NCBI GenBank assembly: GCA_038025085.1
Contig: CM076147.1
Span: forward strand, 1,989,001 to 2,053,000
Direction: 5' to 3'
DNA from: Tetragonia tetragonoides
Lineage: Eukaryota; Streptophyta; Magnoliopsida; Caryophyllales; Aizoaceae
DNA length: 64,000 bases
Positions 49,101 to 61,100 of this stretch are shown piece after piece. Under the pieces are notes generated by a model. That model was not told the DNA's origin, did no database searches, and saw only the letters and a program-made list of their open reading frames with translations. A program made the translations under genes and the position numbers. The first letter of the stretch is position 1; each line of letters opens with the position of its first letter.

Positions 49101-52100
49101 CAACTGTCCTAACTGGTATGCCTTGCTTCCAGCTTGGTTTACTAAAAACATTTTATTCAAACCTCTCGGCTCTCGATCCTGTAACTTTCCCCTTGTATTG
49201 AGGGACCTCCACACATAACTCAGTGCCCTAGCTTATTGCTCTTTCTTAGCTTGTCCACCATTTCCATTGGAGCCAAAAGCTTCACTACTTTTTGGCTTTG
49301 GAATAAAATGGTCTAAAGAAAAATGGCTCATAAAACTGTCAGCACTTCTTATTTATTATGAAGTTGCCGATGGTCGTCGCACTTCGGATCTCGGGTCAAA
49401 CGGAAACAGCCTCTCTGTGAGACTCTTACCGGGGTAAGGCTGCGTACAACCGACCCCCCCTTACCCTGCCTAGGCACTGGGGTAATGTTGTTATGTTGTT
49501 GTTATAAGAAAAAATCTCGATATATGAGAAGTGAATAATTACAAACTATAAGAGCAAGAAGTCCTCAAAAAGAGATAAAATCTACAAACCCCCCCCCCCT
49601 AAAAGCCCCAGCTGTCTTGGCCCAAAAAGAAGCCATGTACACCACGTGATCCCAGCCACCTTGCTATTTTGGCTTCTTCTTAATCTTTTTTTTTTTTAAT
49701 TTTTTAAATTTGACCATTTCAAGTACGAGGCTGAAAGATGCTTAGTTTTTATATACTTGATTTTAGATATCCTTTTCCACAGCTACCATATTCCCTATAT
49801 TTCATGCCTGCACGACAGCTATAAAATGCTACTATTGCACAAAATTGACGCTTCAATGTATGCCTACAATTAATGGCACACTTCAACAAAATGCTGTGAC
49901 AAATCACCAATGCCAAATTTATGGTAAATTGGATACGGGAATAGGAAAGAAAAACAGTACACATACCTCTTGTTTTGAAAGAGAAGATAGCATCGGAATC
50001 AGGATAGTAGCATCCTGCAGCGCCAGTCCATGAAGGAAAAGAAATAAGTATAGAAGTTGCTATGAAATCAATAAGAAATTTTAGGAAAATAAAGAACCTT
50101 GAGTTTAGTTTCATATAAATGTTTGACGGTAGTAATAAGATCTGGCGAAGGAGTCGTTTGTTCAGCTAGTATTTGGAGCACCTGGTTCCACCAATAAAAC
50201 CAGTTTCAGCAGATATTGAAAGTTCTGGCATACTTCCCAGTTTCCAGTCACTGAAGAAAATCCAATGAAAAGGACAATACAAGCAAAGAAGAAGGTGGCA
50301 GGGGAACCTACCAGCATTAACAGGTTTTCACTTCCAGAAGGTGGGTCTGATATTATGCGTAGTAGTTCAGAATATGATGAACCCAGTGCCCTCAGTAAAA
50401 TTGGAATATGACGATGGATAGCCTGCAACATTGTAAATGAAAGTAAGACATAAAACCCCGCCCTCAGCCCAAAAGAAAAGAAGAGAAAATAAGTTAAAGA
50501 TGCGTAAATGCACTACTGTATCAAGCTTTGCATTTTAAGCTGCATTCAAGATATAACCCTCAATCTTTGGGATACTATTGGAAGTTGTTGGTACCATGCT
50601 CAGATTAGGTTTTTGCCCTTATTTTGAAGAGGAATTTTTCTATGTAAAACAAATCTCAGAAAATATTGGAAAGTTCTATGTATATTTATTTGTAGTGCCT
50701 CCATTGCGGTTAAATCTGTAACAAATGTTATTGTGCATCTAGAAGATTTCCTACGGTTTTCTTCATGTTTTTTGCTTTGTTTTTGTAACATCAAAATTAT
50801 GTTAACAGGTAGTTTATGAAACTTTCTTTTGTCCGGGAATCAGGACAGGAATAAAGCTAAAGGTCACTAGGTAGCATGGGATAATGTTTGCAACCCTGAG
50901 GAGGGGGTTAGTTGATGACACAACTGACTCAAGTTGATCAAAACCTGGCATCAGCAAAAGCCCGATTCACCCTGCCCTACCCGAATAATCTTGTAACCCT
51001 AAATATTCTGAGCCGGTAATGACCCAGAACTGAAAAGACCCAACCAGCCTCATTGCCAACTTTTACTTAGGTTCATGTAACTCTAAAAATATATCATAAG
51101 GAAACCCATTAAGAAGGGAAATCTTTACTTCTGTCAAACCACAAGCGGAAATTTACTATAGACCAAAGCATTTACTTCTCAAAAGTCATTAACAGAGATG
51201 ATAGGCATCTTTATTCAGATAGATGAAATACCTTCGGCGAATAGAATTCAAACGGGAAAATATTTTTATAACATGATGAGAATTAGGTTGTGTCATAGCA
51301 GTTAGGATTTGGGCTTTTTGAGACTAGGCATAATCAGAATAGGCAGTTAAATTGTTAATAGTTGAAGACAATAAAGAAAAATATTTATACCTGCTTCACA
51401 TTTTTACAGGATCTGGCATAAATATCAAATACAAGCTGAAGTAGACCAGGTTTCTGCGATATCGTAGAGCGCAAAATAAATGAATAAGAAATATTAAAAT
51501 CATTAATGTCAATTTTGTGGGAGTTCTAAAATGGAAGATGACAAGTACTGACCTTTGTACAAAGGGCAAAATATAAAGATGTAAGACGTTGAGCTTGAGG
51601 AAATGATGTGCTGGAACAGCTCTGAGTTATAGCATGTTCAACCTTCACTATGTTGCCAACAGAAGCGGCAGACTCAGAATGTTGAGCATCATTAACAGAA
51701 GTTTCTTCAACCCCTACCTGAAAGGAAGTTAGAAATAAGTATAAAAAAAGAAAAGAAAGATGAAATAAGAGAAGGCCAAAACAATAGTGTGATTGGTGTT
51801 CCAAGCTTCAAACAAAAAAGAAAGAAAAAAAAGGAAATCTAAACCTTGACAGGCCTCAAGCACCTCATAAAAGTACATAGCATAAAAGCAACAAATAAAA
51901 AATTAACGATTTTTGTTTTTCAAATCAACTATTCAAAGCTCCACATCACTTAAATAGCACTAATATATTCAGCGTCAATACATGTTCGAGGAATGCCCTT
52001 CATATATATGAGAGGATATTAATCATTTGCAAAGCTCCACATCACTTAAATAGCACTAATATATTCAGCGTCAATACATGTTCGAGGAATGCCCTTCATA

Positions 52101-55100
52101 TATATGAGAGGATATTAATCATTTGCAGAGCATCCTATCCTTATATGGATAAGAGTTACTCTTGCTATATTAAGATGCAGACCTCAAAGATTGGTGATGT
52201 TCTAAGGATTGAGCATGTGATTCTTATTTTCATCCCCCTTCAGGAATATAGTTGAGATAAGTGAAGCTGAGAGTGGAGTTGGCACTTGAAACTCATCACT
52301 GAATCTGACAAACATGTTGCAACTGGTAGGTGCAATGTTGACGATGGTGGACATGGCAGCTTAACTTTGTTTTGAACAGGATAAAGAATGTTCAAGAGGA
52401 GGGGGAAAAATCATACAACCTGTTATAGAGGGTGAAGATCCAACATTCAGAGATCTTTAGATTTAATTGCCTGGTTTTGATAAAAAGGATTTGTACTTTG
52501 ACTAATAGTAGTTGGGTGTACTATCTCCTTGTTTTAAATGAGGCCGTGTGCTACTACCCATTTTGGGGATACCTTGCCGCTAATGAAGTGGCTAATTTGA
52601 ATATTAATATAAATTAGAGTTACTCTTGCTATAAGTGTCTTAACAAGCCTTCAAAAATAGTTCCCTCTCCTCCCCACTTCTAAAGTAGAGAGCAACTATG
52701 ACAGATCGTTTTCTTTGTTATTTCTTTAGCAACTACTGACAGATAAGGTGGTGAACACTGAAACAAGGGTAGGATGTCAAATTATCTTTTCACCAAATCT
52801 GTAGCAAATTTCTTGGATGTGGACAATGATACCCTTGTTTAAATGAGGAAACTCAAACACAACCTACATTTTTCTCTTGATATTTTAAAAATGAAATGTC
52901 AACCTTAGGCCTTTAAACTGTGGATCCAATATACTGGAGTTATAGTCTTGGGGATGTTAGTTTCCAAAAGGTCAACAGTTCTCCACATCCAACAACTTCA
53001 TGGCAACACGTATCCTTCACTCAATTTAGTTAGTTCTGCTGCTAAAATATCTCACTTCACAAATGATTCTTTACCTCACTTAAATTGATCTTACAAACAT
53101 TCTGTCAATTTGGATTATATAGACACCACTATGGTATGACATGGTTTTTAGACTCTAATGTGTAGTGAAGCTTGTCAGGAATCGGAAGACTTAAAATCAC
53201 TTTCAAACTGTTTGAAAGGTACATGATGGTTAAGGCCAATACAGAGCAAAACAAACTGTCTAAAAACAAAGTCCTGTCAAAAGTGGATCCAGGAACAAAC
53301 TCAATCCATCTACTTCTTATTTAAAACTCTATTTACCTGATTTTGTTTTTATAATAATTAATTATCTCGAGGTAAATATAGACATAAGACAAATATAAAG
53401 TTGAATTTCTTCTTACTTCTCTTTTGGGATCACCAGACGTAGATGGTGAAGCATCAGCATCTAGTGCGCAGTCAATGGCTGACAGCAACATGTTCTTAGC
53501 ATATTTCTCTACTGTTTCAGATACATAATTCAGTGGATAAAGTTTGTTTGCGACCTGCAAAATTCAGAGGAAGAGCAATGATTATTATCAGCAGGTTTTA
53601 AGATATTCAAATATGGATTAACAATGACCAACAGCAATTAGCCAGCACAAAGCCATTGGATGCAATAAATATTTGAGGTTATCACCATTGGTTATTCTAG
53701 CTACCAAACTAAATTGCCAGTGAATGATGGCAGAACCGCAGCATTTAAAGAAGATGAACTACCCAGAAGGCAGTAGCATTACGAAGAAGGCATACTTACC
53801 AGCCGGATAGCCTTCGCACGAGTATCATCTTCTGAATGAACAGCACACTGCACCACGAATAGCCATAATCAGATTCAAGAAGATCAAAGACAAAAAAAAA
53901 CCTGACACTGCTTGGATGCAGCAAGAAGTAGTTTGACGTCACAAGTACATCAGAATCTTGCCTAACCAGAAAACAGAACCCGACACTGCGTGCACGAGAA
54001 TTTCCCAAAGTTAAGGCCAACTTGTGGTAGGCCATAGGTTTTATGTGCATTTTGAGAAATTGATGAAGATCACGAATAGAGATACCAATCACTCAAAAAG
54101 AAAGAAAAAGAATAGAGATACCAAGCACAAATACACAAAGTTAGAGAGTATATGTTTCCTGTTAGACAATCAAATATTTTAAATTCACGAGTACTGAGTG
54201 GGGGCTAGCGAGTTTCTCTCTCTAGAAACCCTAGCTCTCCAAAGAAAATTTTCAGCCGCCCCTCTCCCTCCAAGCTCCCTCTTCAGCCATCTTCACTTTC
54301 AAGTTTATTCTCTAGCCATCTTTCATCCTCAAGATCCTTCTCTACCCCTTCATATATTATTGGTCTATCCCGATTCATTGGGGGAAAAGAGAGAATTTTA
54401 AAGCCTTTCATCCCACTACAGATCTGGAATTTGTTTGGGATTTTTTTTCCCAATCAATCTTTTGAGCTTTCGAAGTGTAGATCGGGGATGGCATCTCGAC
54501 CTTCGTCTTAAGTTTTTCTTTTTTCGGTATTTTTTCCGAAGAAACCGATGTTTTTGTCTCAGGTTCAGCCTTATCGGCGACCTTCAAGTCATGGTTCCGA
54601 TCTAGGTTGATTTCGGGCTTATGAATGAAGAATTTGGGGTTTTTGGGTTTTAAGATCTGAAAAATCTAAAGCAAAAAAAAAAAAAAAAAAAAAAAAATCG
54701 TTTAGTTGTTGGTGTTTGAGGATCCTGATCCTCTTTGTTTCTTGATCTCTGGAGCTGAAGAACAAGATAGAGTTGGGAAGATGAAGATGGTTCAATATTT
54801 GTATCATTTTTAGATTTCTTTTTTATTTGTTCTTAGGTGTAATTGTTTCATCTAAGTCCTTCACTAATCTGTTAGTGAAGGCACTTTAGGTTAATCTCCA
54901 AGGGAGATTACCTGGTTGTCTTGCCTTTTCCAAAAAAAAAAAAAAAAGGTTAGAGAGTATATAATTTTTCGGAAGTTCTTATTACAAAAGAGATGACTTC
55001 TAGTGAGTTTTCTTTCGTTCCTTTTTTCTCTATGACAGAAAACTTCCCACCCCTCCAGTTTCATTTGCCCCAACCAAACCTAAAGGGCCAACGTATCACC

Positions 55101-58100
55101 ATCACTACAGCCTAAATCAGTCATGCCAATGCCAAGAACTTGGGAGGTCATTTTGATAGAATCTATTATTAATTTCTAAACTGTTGTTCAAGTGCAGTGT
55201 CCCGCCTACAAAGTTAGGACAGTGCCCGAGTACTAAATTGTTTAGCAGCGACGAGTCCAACACTCGGTGAACTTAGCTGATACAAAGCTATATAATAGCA
55301 TCCAATTTTTTCCAATTCGGCTGGGAAAAAAATCGAAAGAAACTGTACCCAACCAGGGATGGACATAAACTCGTAAGCTGCTGAGGGCAGGGATCCATAC
55401 CCGTACCGAAATCCATGTAACATAGAGCTAAATACTAAGTGCATATGTAGGAGATGTGCCTGAAAGAGGAAATCTACAATGGAAACATTAAACAGCTAAG
55501 CAGTTGCATCCAAAGGAGTCCCACAAAACAAGCCAGCCCAAGAGAGGCTGAGGCTGAATAAAATACCTTATCCCAATTACAATTCAACCACATCACCTAA
55601 TCCTGAAAATCCCATTATTCTCCCAAACAGCAAAGAGCAAATTATAGACATGCAGCATATATGTCAGAGGAATTTCTGTCCATCCCTTTGGAGACCAGAA
55701 ACATTCATTAGGATATCCTCCAAGGCTCCAATACAATAGCTGGAAAACTCACACCTCCCTGTCAACACCAAAGAAATTCCCCGTAGAAGCAGTAGGAGGA
55801 CTCTAGAACTTCCGTGCTAATCAAAAAAAGATAAATCTGCCTCTATTACGATGAATTCTTCTAAGGTAAGAACTCCAAACGACCCCAATTTCCTTCATCA
55901 CAATTAGACCTGGCAAACGGATCTGGTCGGGTCATTCCAGGTCGATCTTTACGGGTGAATTTCAGGTTCGGGTTACCCAACAGGTTTGGCAAATATTGTC
56001 TCACAACCTTCAGGCCGGGTCACTTTTTGCCGGCTCTAATCACGATACTAGAGAAATAGGAGTATGAAGAAAAGAGCATGTGCAATAAAAGCTGTGAAAG
56101 GAGACAGAGAGGATGCTCCTTCATACACGAGTTCCAAGAAAACATAATTTACCGTGTTTGCAACATTTTACTACACCAAGGGAAGAAGAAACTAAAAACC
56201 TTTTAGTTTAATAGCCACAAGACTAGCATAAAGTGTATCTGTCTTGTCAAAATATTTCTTCCGTTACTTTATTTGGCATTTTCATTTCTCATTTTCATAC
56301 GCTGATCAATGATACAGACTAAAAGATTTTGGTTTCAAAATTATTTCAATCCACCAAAGGGTCTAACATTGGCTTCCTAGATTTGTCCTTTTGTTCTCTT
56401 TAGAAATAGCTAAGAAGCCTTCCTGTTTTATGATTTTGAGATTTGAATTCAGGTATCTGCTTGGGAAAAGTGGAGGGCACCCACTCTGCTCCCCATCCAA
56501 AGCTCAAACCTCAACATTGGCTTCCTAGATAAACCAAGCAATAGTCACTTTCTTAACTTCTTTGACGTAATCAAATTGTATACACATAATACACGATGCT
56601 CTTATTTAATATTGGTGCATAAGCTGATCACTGAACATGTACTGCAAGCTCCTGAACCCACAGTCACTTTACCTTGAGTGCAATGTTCAAACAGGCCTGC
56701 CGATCAGGCGGTCGTCCAAGAATTAAGCTCCACACAGCGCCAAGACCTTGAGTGACGCGATCATCTCGAATATCTTTTCCTCGCTGATCAGGACCCTCTG
56801 GACAGCAGAGATTCTCCAAAAGTATCATTATAGAGTCAGGCAAAATTGGAGCTTCACCAAGTAGTCTGCTAAAAGTCTTATCTGAAGCGGGGAAAGTATC
56901 CAAGAAGGATCTTGCCTGCAGAAACACATTATAAATACATCAGCTCTTAAAATGATAATAAAATTGACAGAGATAGAAGGTATGCCCACCAGTCGAAGAA
57001 GAAATTTCTCATACAAGCCGGCAGCACCTGGAGATTGCTCACTTGACTCTGTGGTACTTAGACCATGCAGATGGTACAAGACATGCATTACAAGCTCATG
57101 TCCCTGACAGTCAAATACATTAATCAGTAAACTGAAAGCAATATAGAAGCATAATAGCCAAATTTAGAATAAAGCTCCTGCACTCACACACTTCACTATC
57201 TAATGTGTGCAGTAGTTCAAATATAATATTAGAGCGGAAATGTACAAATCTTCGTGTTTTTCTAAAACAGTCATAAGCAATTGTTCTTCTAGCTTCAGTA
57301 CTAAAGAGCAAACTCAAGCAAATACAAATACGGAGGTAGAAAAAGTGAACTGTCGTTGATTGATAGGAGTTGTTCATTCTAGATATGCAACACTGCAATG
57401 GTCAAACTTCTGAATTTTGTGCAATATTGCAATGTCAACCATATTATGTAAAACTCATTTGCAGCTGAGTAGCACAAGCAGGTGTCGTGTGGCAGATCAT
57501 AGTGGTTTGATGAGATACAGTTCTCATCTCCCCAGAATTGTACTTGTATGATAGATACAGTGGCGTCTGCAGCTGGGCAGGTGCAGAATATTATTAACTT
57601 TGCTACTTGTCTGTATTGCTAGCTAGCGTAAAATTGCCATCTGTTTCATGAGTTTGTCTGTGCCCATGATTGAGTGCATCGAGATTGAGAACAATGGTGG
57701 TTGCAATCTTGATCCATGTATTTGCTTTTTCCCTTATTGGCTAAGTCCATTGATGTAAGTTCTCAATCTTTTCTGATACAAAGTAGAGCAAGATGTACAG
57801 AAGGAATCATGACTTGATAACTACAGCTTCTGGTTGCTTGAAAATAGACAAAACCAGGCGAGGACAGATCTTTCGAAAGGTTCACAGGATTAAGGAATAA
57901 ACCATGGTGTATTTTTTGTACAGATTCATCAAGGTCGAAGAATGTTGGATTCAGATGTGCCTTTCAGCTTCAATACACAAATACACCATTACTCAAATTT
58001 TGAAAAAATGCGAGAAAATGCTTCTAATTTGGTCTTGAACAAATTTAACTAGTTTATACCTCCTCTAAAGCCGTGGATATCTTTTGTATCACGATGTTTA

Positions 58101-61100
58101 TGAGAGGTAAATGACTTGGAACAAATTGACATTAAAAAAAAAAAAAAGCAGAGAAAAATCCCCAGTATCCCTTAGGGACATTGGAGGTTTTCCTGGCCAT
58201 TAACTTTATAGCCCCTGGGATTAATCAGGTAAAGCCCGAACACCAAAACGGTGCCCTACATCAAGAAAATAGAAGCTGATCCCTTGGTTGTATGTTGGGG
58301 ATTTTGATGAGGCAACAGCTGCCTAATTTGTCATTCCAAGGAAGGAAAAGTTGGAAACCCTGAGGGGTTAGCTCAGCTGGTAAGACTTCTGAGATTTAAA
58401 AGGAAGGAAATGTTGGATGCTCAAGAATAAAACCAGCGCAAAACTTCGTTTTGATTTTCCTACATGGATTCCTCAACAACACAAGCAAAGTCTTTCTGCA
58501 CATGTACATTGCAAACAAGTAATTGGCCAAGTTAGACAATTAAAAGCGTCACCCATTTTTCAACACTTCACGATGATTGCCTAAGATAAAAGAATAAACG
58601 ATCGATCGTCAACAATTAATAAACATCTCCGAAAGATGCTCATTTCATTTTTTACCCTTTTCACCTCCATCAACCGCTCAGGCCACGGCCCATAAAAGGG
58701 CAAAAGGCCAATCTCAGCAACGCCCCTGACCATGCATCATCCTTCTCTCCAGTTTGAAAAGATATCACCTACGGAAGTCTCAAGCGAAAATGTCTCTTAA
58801 TCTTATAAGCCATCATAGGGCCACCTTAGCGGTCATCCAAAGGAGATAATGGTGATTTTTTAGCACACATTGGAGCCACGTTCAGGTGACTGCCAGATGA
58901 GCAGTTAACAGGTGAATTGCTAGGTACAGTGGCCGACTGCTACTCTAGCCATGCACAAGATTTTATACAACATTTTAAATAGTGACAAAATTAAACACCG
59001 CTAAAGCATTACTCTGGAAAACTGAAACATTAGACATAGCCAAAATTAGGGTAAAATTCCTAGAAGTATTTAACGTCATCCGACTTTCCAATTTGAGGTC
59101 TAGTTGACATAGTTGTGGATTATGGAGTGTGGATGCAATACCCAGTATACAGACTGGACAATTGGGTGGACATCTCCAAAACATATATTGGTCCAACAAA
59201 CTTTTACTTATCTTCCTTTTCGTCTTCCATTAGGTTGGGTAATGACCCAGGACATGGGGAACAAGTCAAAACAAAAAGCAGAACAGAGATGGGACCGGAA
59301 TCCAAGAGCTTCATACCTGTTGATCTCTGTAATCCAACACCATATCTTCTTGCACCATCGTTGTCATGAGGTCATCAGCATCCATCTGTTACAGACCATA
59401 AAAGTGATATAATGTCTGTGCAGATCCATGCACAACTAACAGCATACATACTTCGGGATAAAATATCCATACAAACAAACATACAACACTAATCACTAAT
59501 CAGTACAACAGCCAGTTCACAAGAAGTTTGAATATGACACTAAGATTTAGTAACACCGGAATAGGCAAAGTTAGACAAGTATCAATCTCTACCCCGCCCC
59601 CACCAAAATAAAAAGGAAAATAAGCAAAGTGAACAAGTCTTTGACTTTCAAATAGGTTACATTTTTAAGTCAATTTAAATGTTTGATAAATCGGTAGCAG
59701 GATAAGTCCATGATCCAGGATTCAACTTGTAGTTTTATCAAAAGGGCTCTGATTAAATCGCTAGTGCTTCCAGGAATGATGACTTCAGTGGTCAAGATAT
59801 CTTACGGGACAGGAAGGGAAATAAGAGCCATTGACAAATATCCACATAATTCTATACAGCACAATCTCATATTGATTCATATCAGAGAATTCTAAATTCT
59901 TCTTCAACTGATTAAAAGATCATAAAAGCAAAGAATTAATCTTCTCGTATATTACAACATCAACATTTCCCAAATGCCTTCAAAGAGGCTCCCTCCCATG
60001 CGGGGTATGGGAAGGTCGGGTGTACACAGCCTTACCCTTATCAAAATAGTGAGGCTGTTTCCATTTGACCCTTGATCTGATGCTCGATGATCCTCTGCGA
60101 CTTTACAATAAATAAGTGCAGAAAGTTTGATGTGGCTTTTGATTGAATCTGTTATATTCAAAGCCAAAGAGTAGCAAACTTTGGCTCCATTAGAAATGGA
60201 TGTAAATTTTCATATGTTAAGCACAGACATTTAACAATCATTTCTCCTCACGTACTTTATTTGATGTTACAATTTACATAATTCATGTCGTTGGATTCGC
60301 AAAAGACTAGAACATACAGAATTATTTCTATCAAACAAATGAAGACGATAAATTCACTGAACCTCATCTATCTCATTTTAAATTCTTAAGATAGAATCAT
60401 TGTTCTTAAATTCAGATTTCAAGAGCAATATTCAAGTCAATCAGATAGTAGGGTACACATAGATCTTGACAATAAATTTTAGTTGGCCTTGCAATGTCAA
60501 TGTATCACTTCAACACATAAAACCACCAACCAGTAACAAAGTATAAAAATTATAGCCACAATCAAGAGCCACGAAAAGATGGAGAAGTCTCCCTACCCAA
60601 GAGGCCAATCGAGCAAGTAGTGGCATCCTAGTCTGGGAAAATTCAGTAGTTTTCAATTGCTTGTACGATCTAACAATCCGTTCAACAGCCAATTGCCTCA
60701 CAGCTTGTCTCTCGTACTCAGATAAATCAACGTAAGATGGAACTTGGGGTAACTCTTCACAGGACTCCTCAGACGGTGATGTGTTTGAAATAGCAGGAGA
60801 ATAGTCATCAAAATCTTGCAGAGAGGAAGCATCTGTTTCATGTTCATCCGTTTGTGCAATATCCAAGGGCATTGGTAGCATGGCGCTGTCATCAATTGCA
60901 AGTTCAGGAGAGAGTACATGATCAACAGACACTTTTATTTCTGAACAAGATGACATCTCCCTCACTCCATCTACTAAATCCCCTTTCACTGTTTCTTGCT
61001 CAGTTTCCCAAATTCTCCCCTCAACTTCAGAGTCTGGCATTGAATGTGAAGAAAGATGCTCAGCACTTGGCGCAGCAGATAGAGGAGACTTATTAACAGA

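Noticed and set aside
60510..60596. Extension of the symplekin exon past 60597
   Set aside because: The frame stays open by chance, but a consensus donor at 60596 and the conserved continuation in the next exon (59317-59385) show it is intron.
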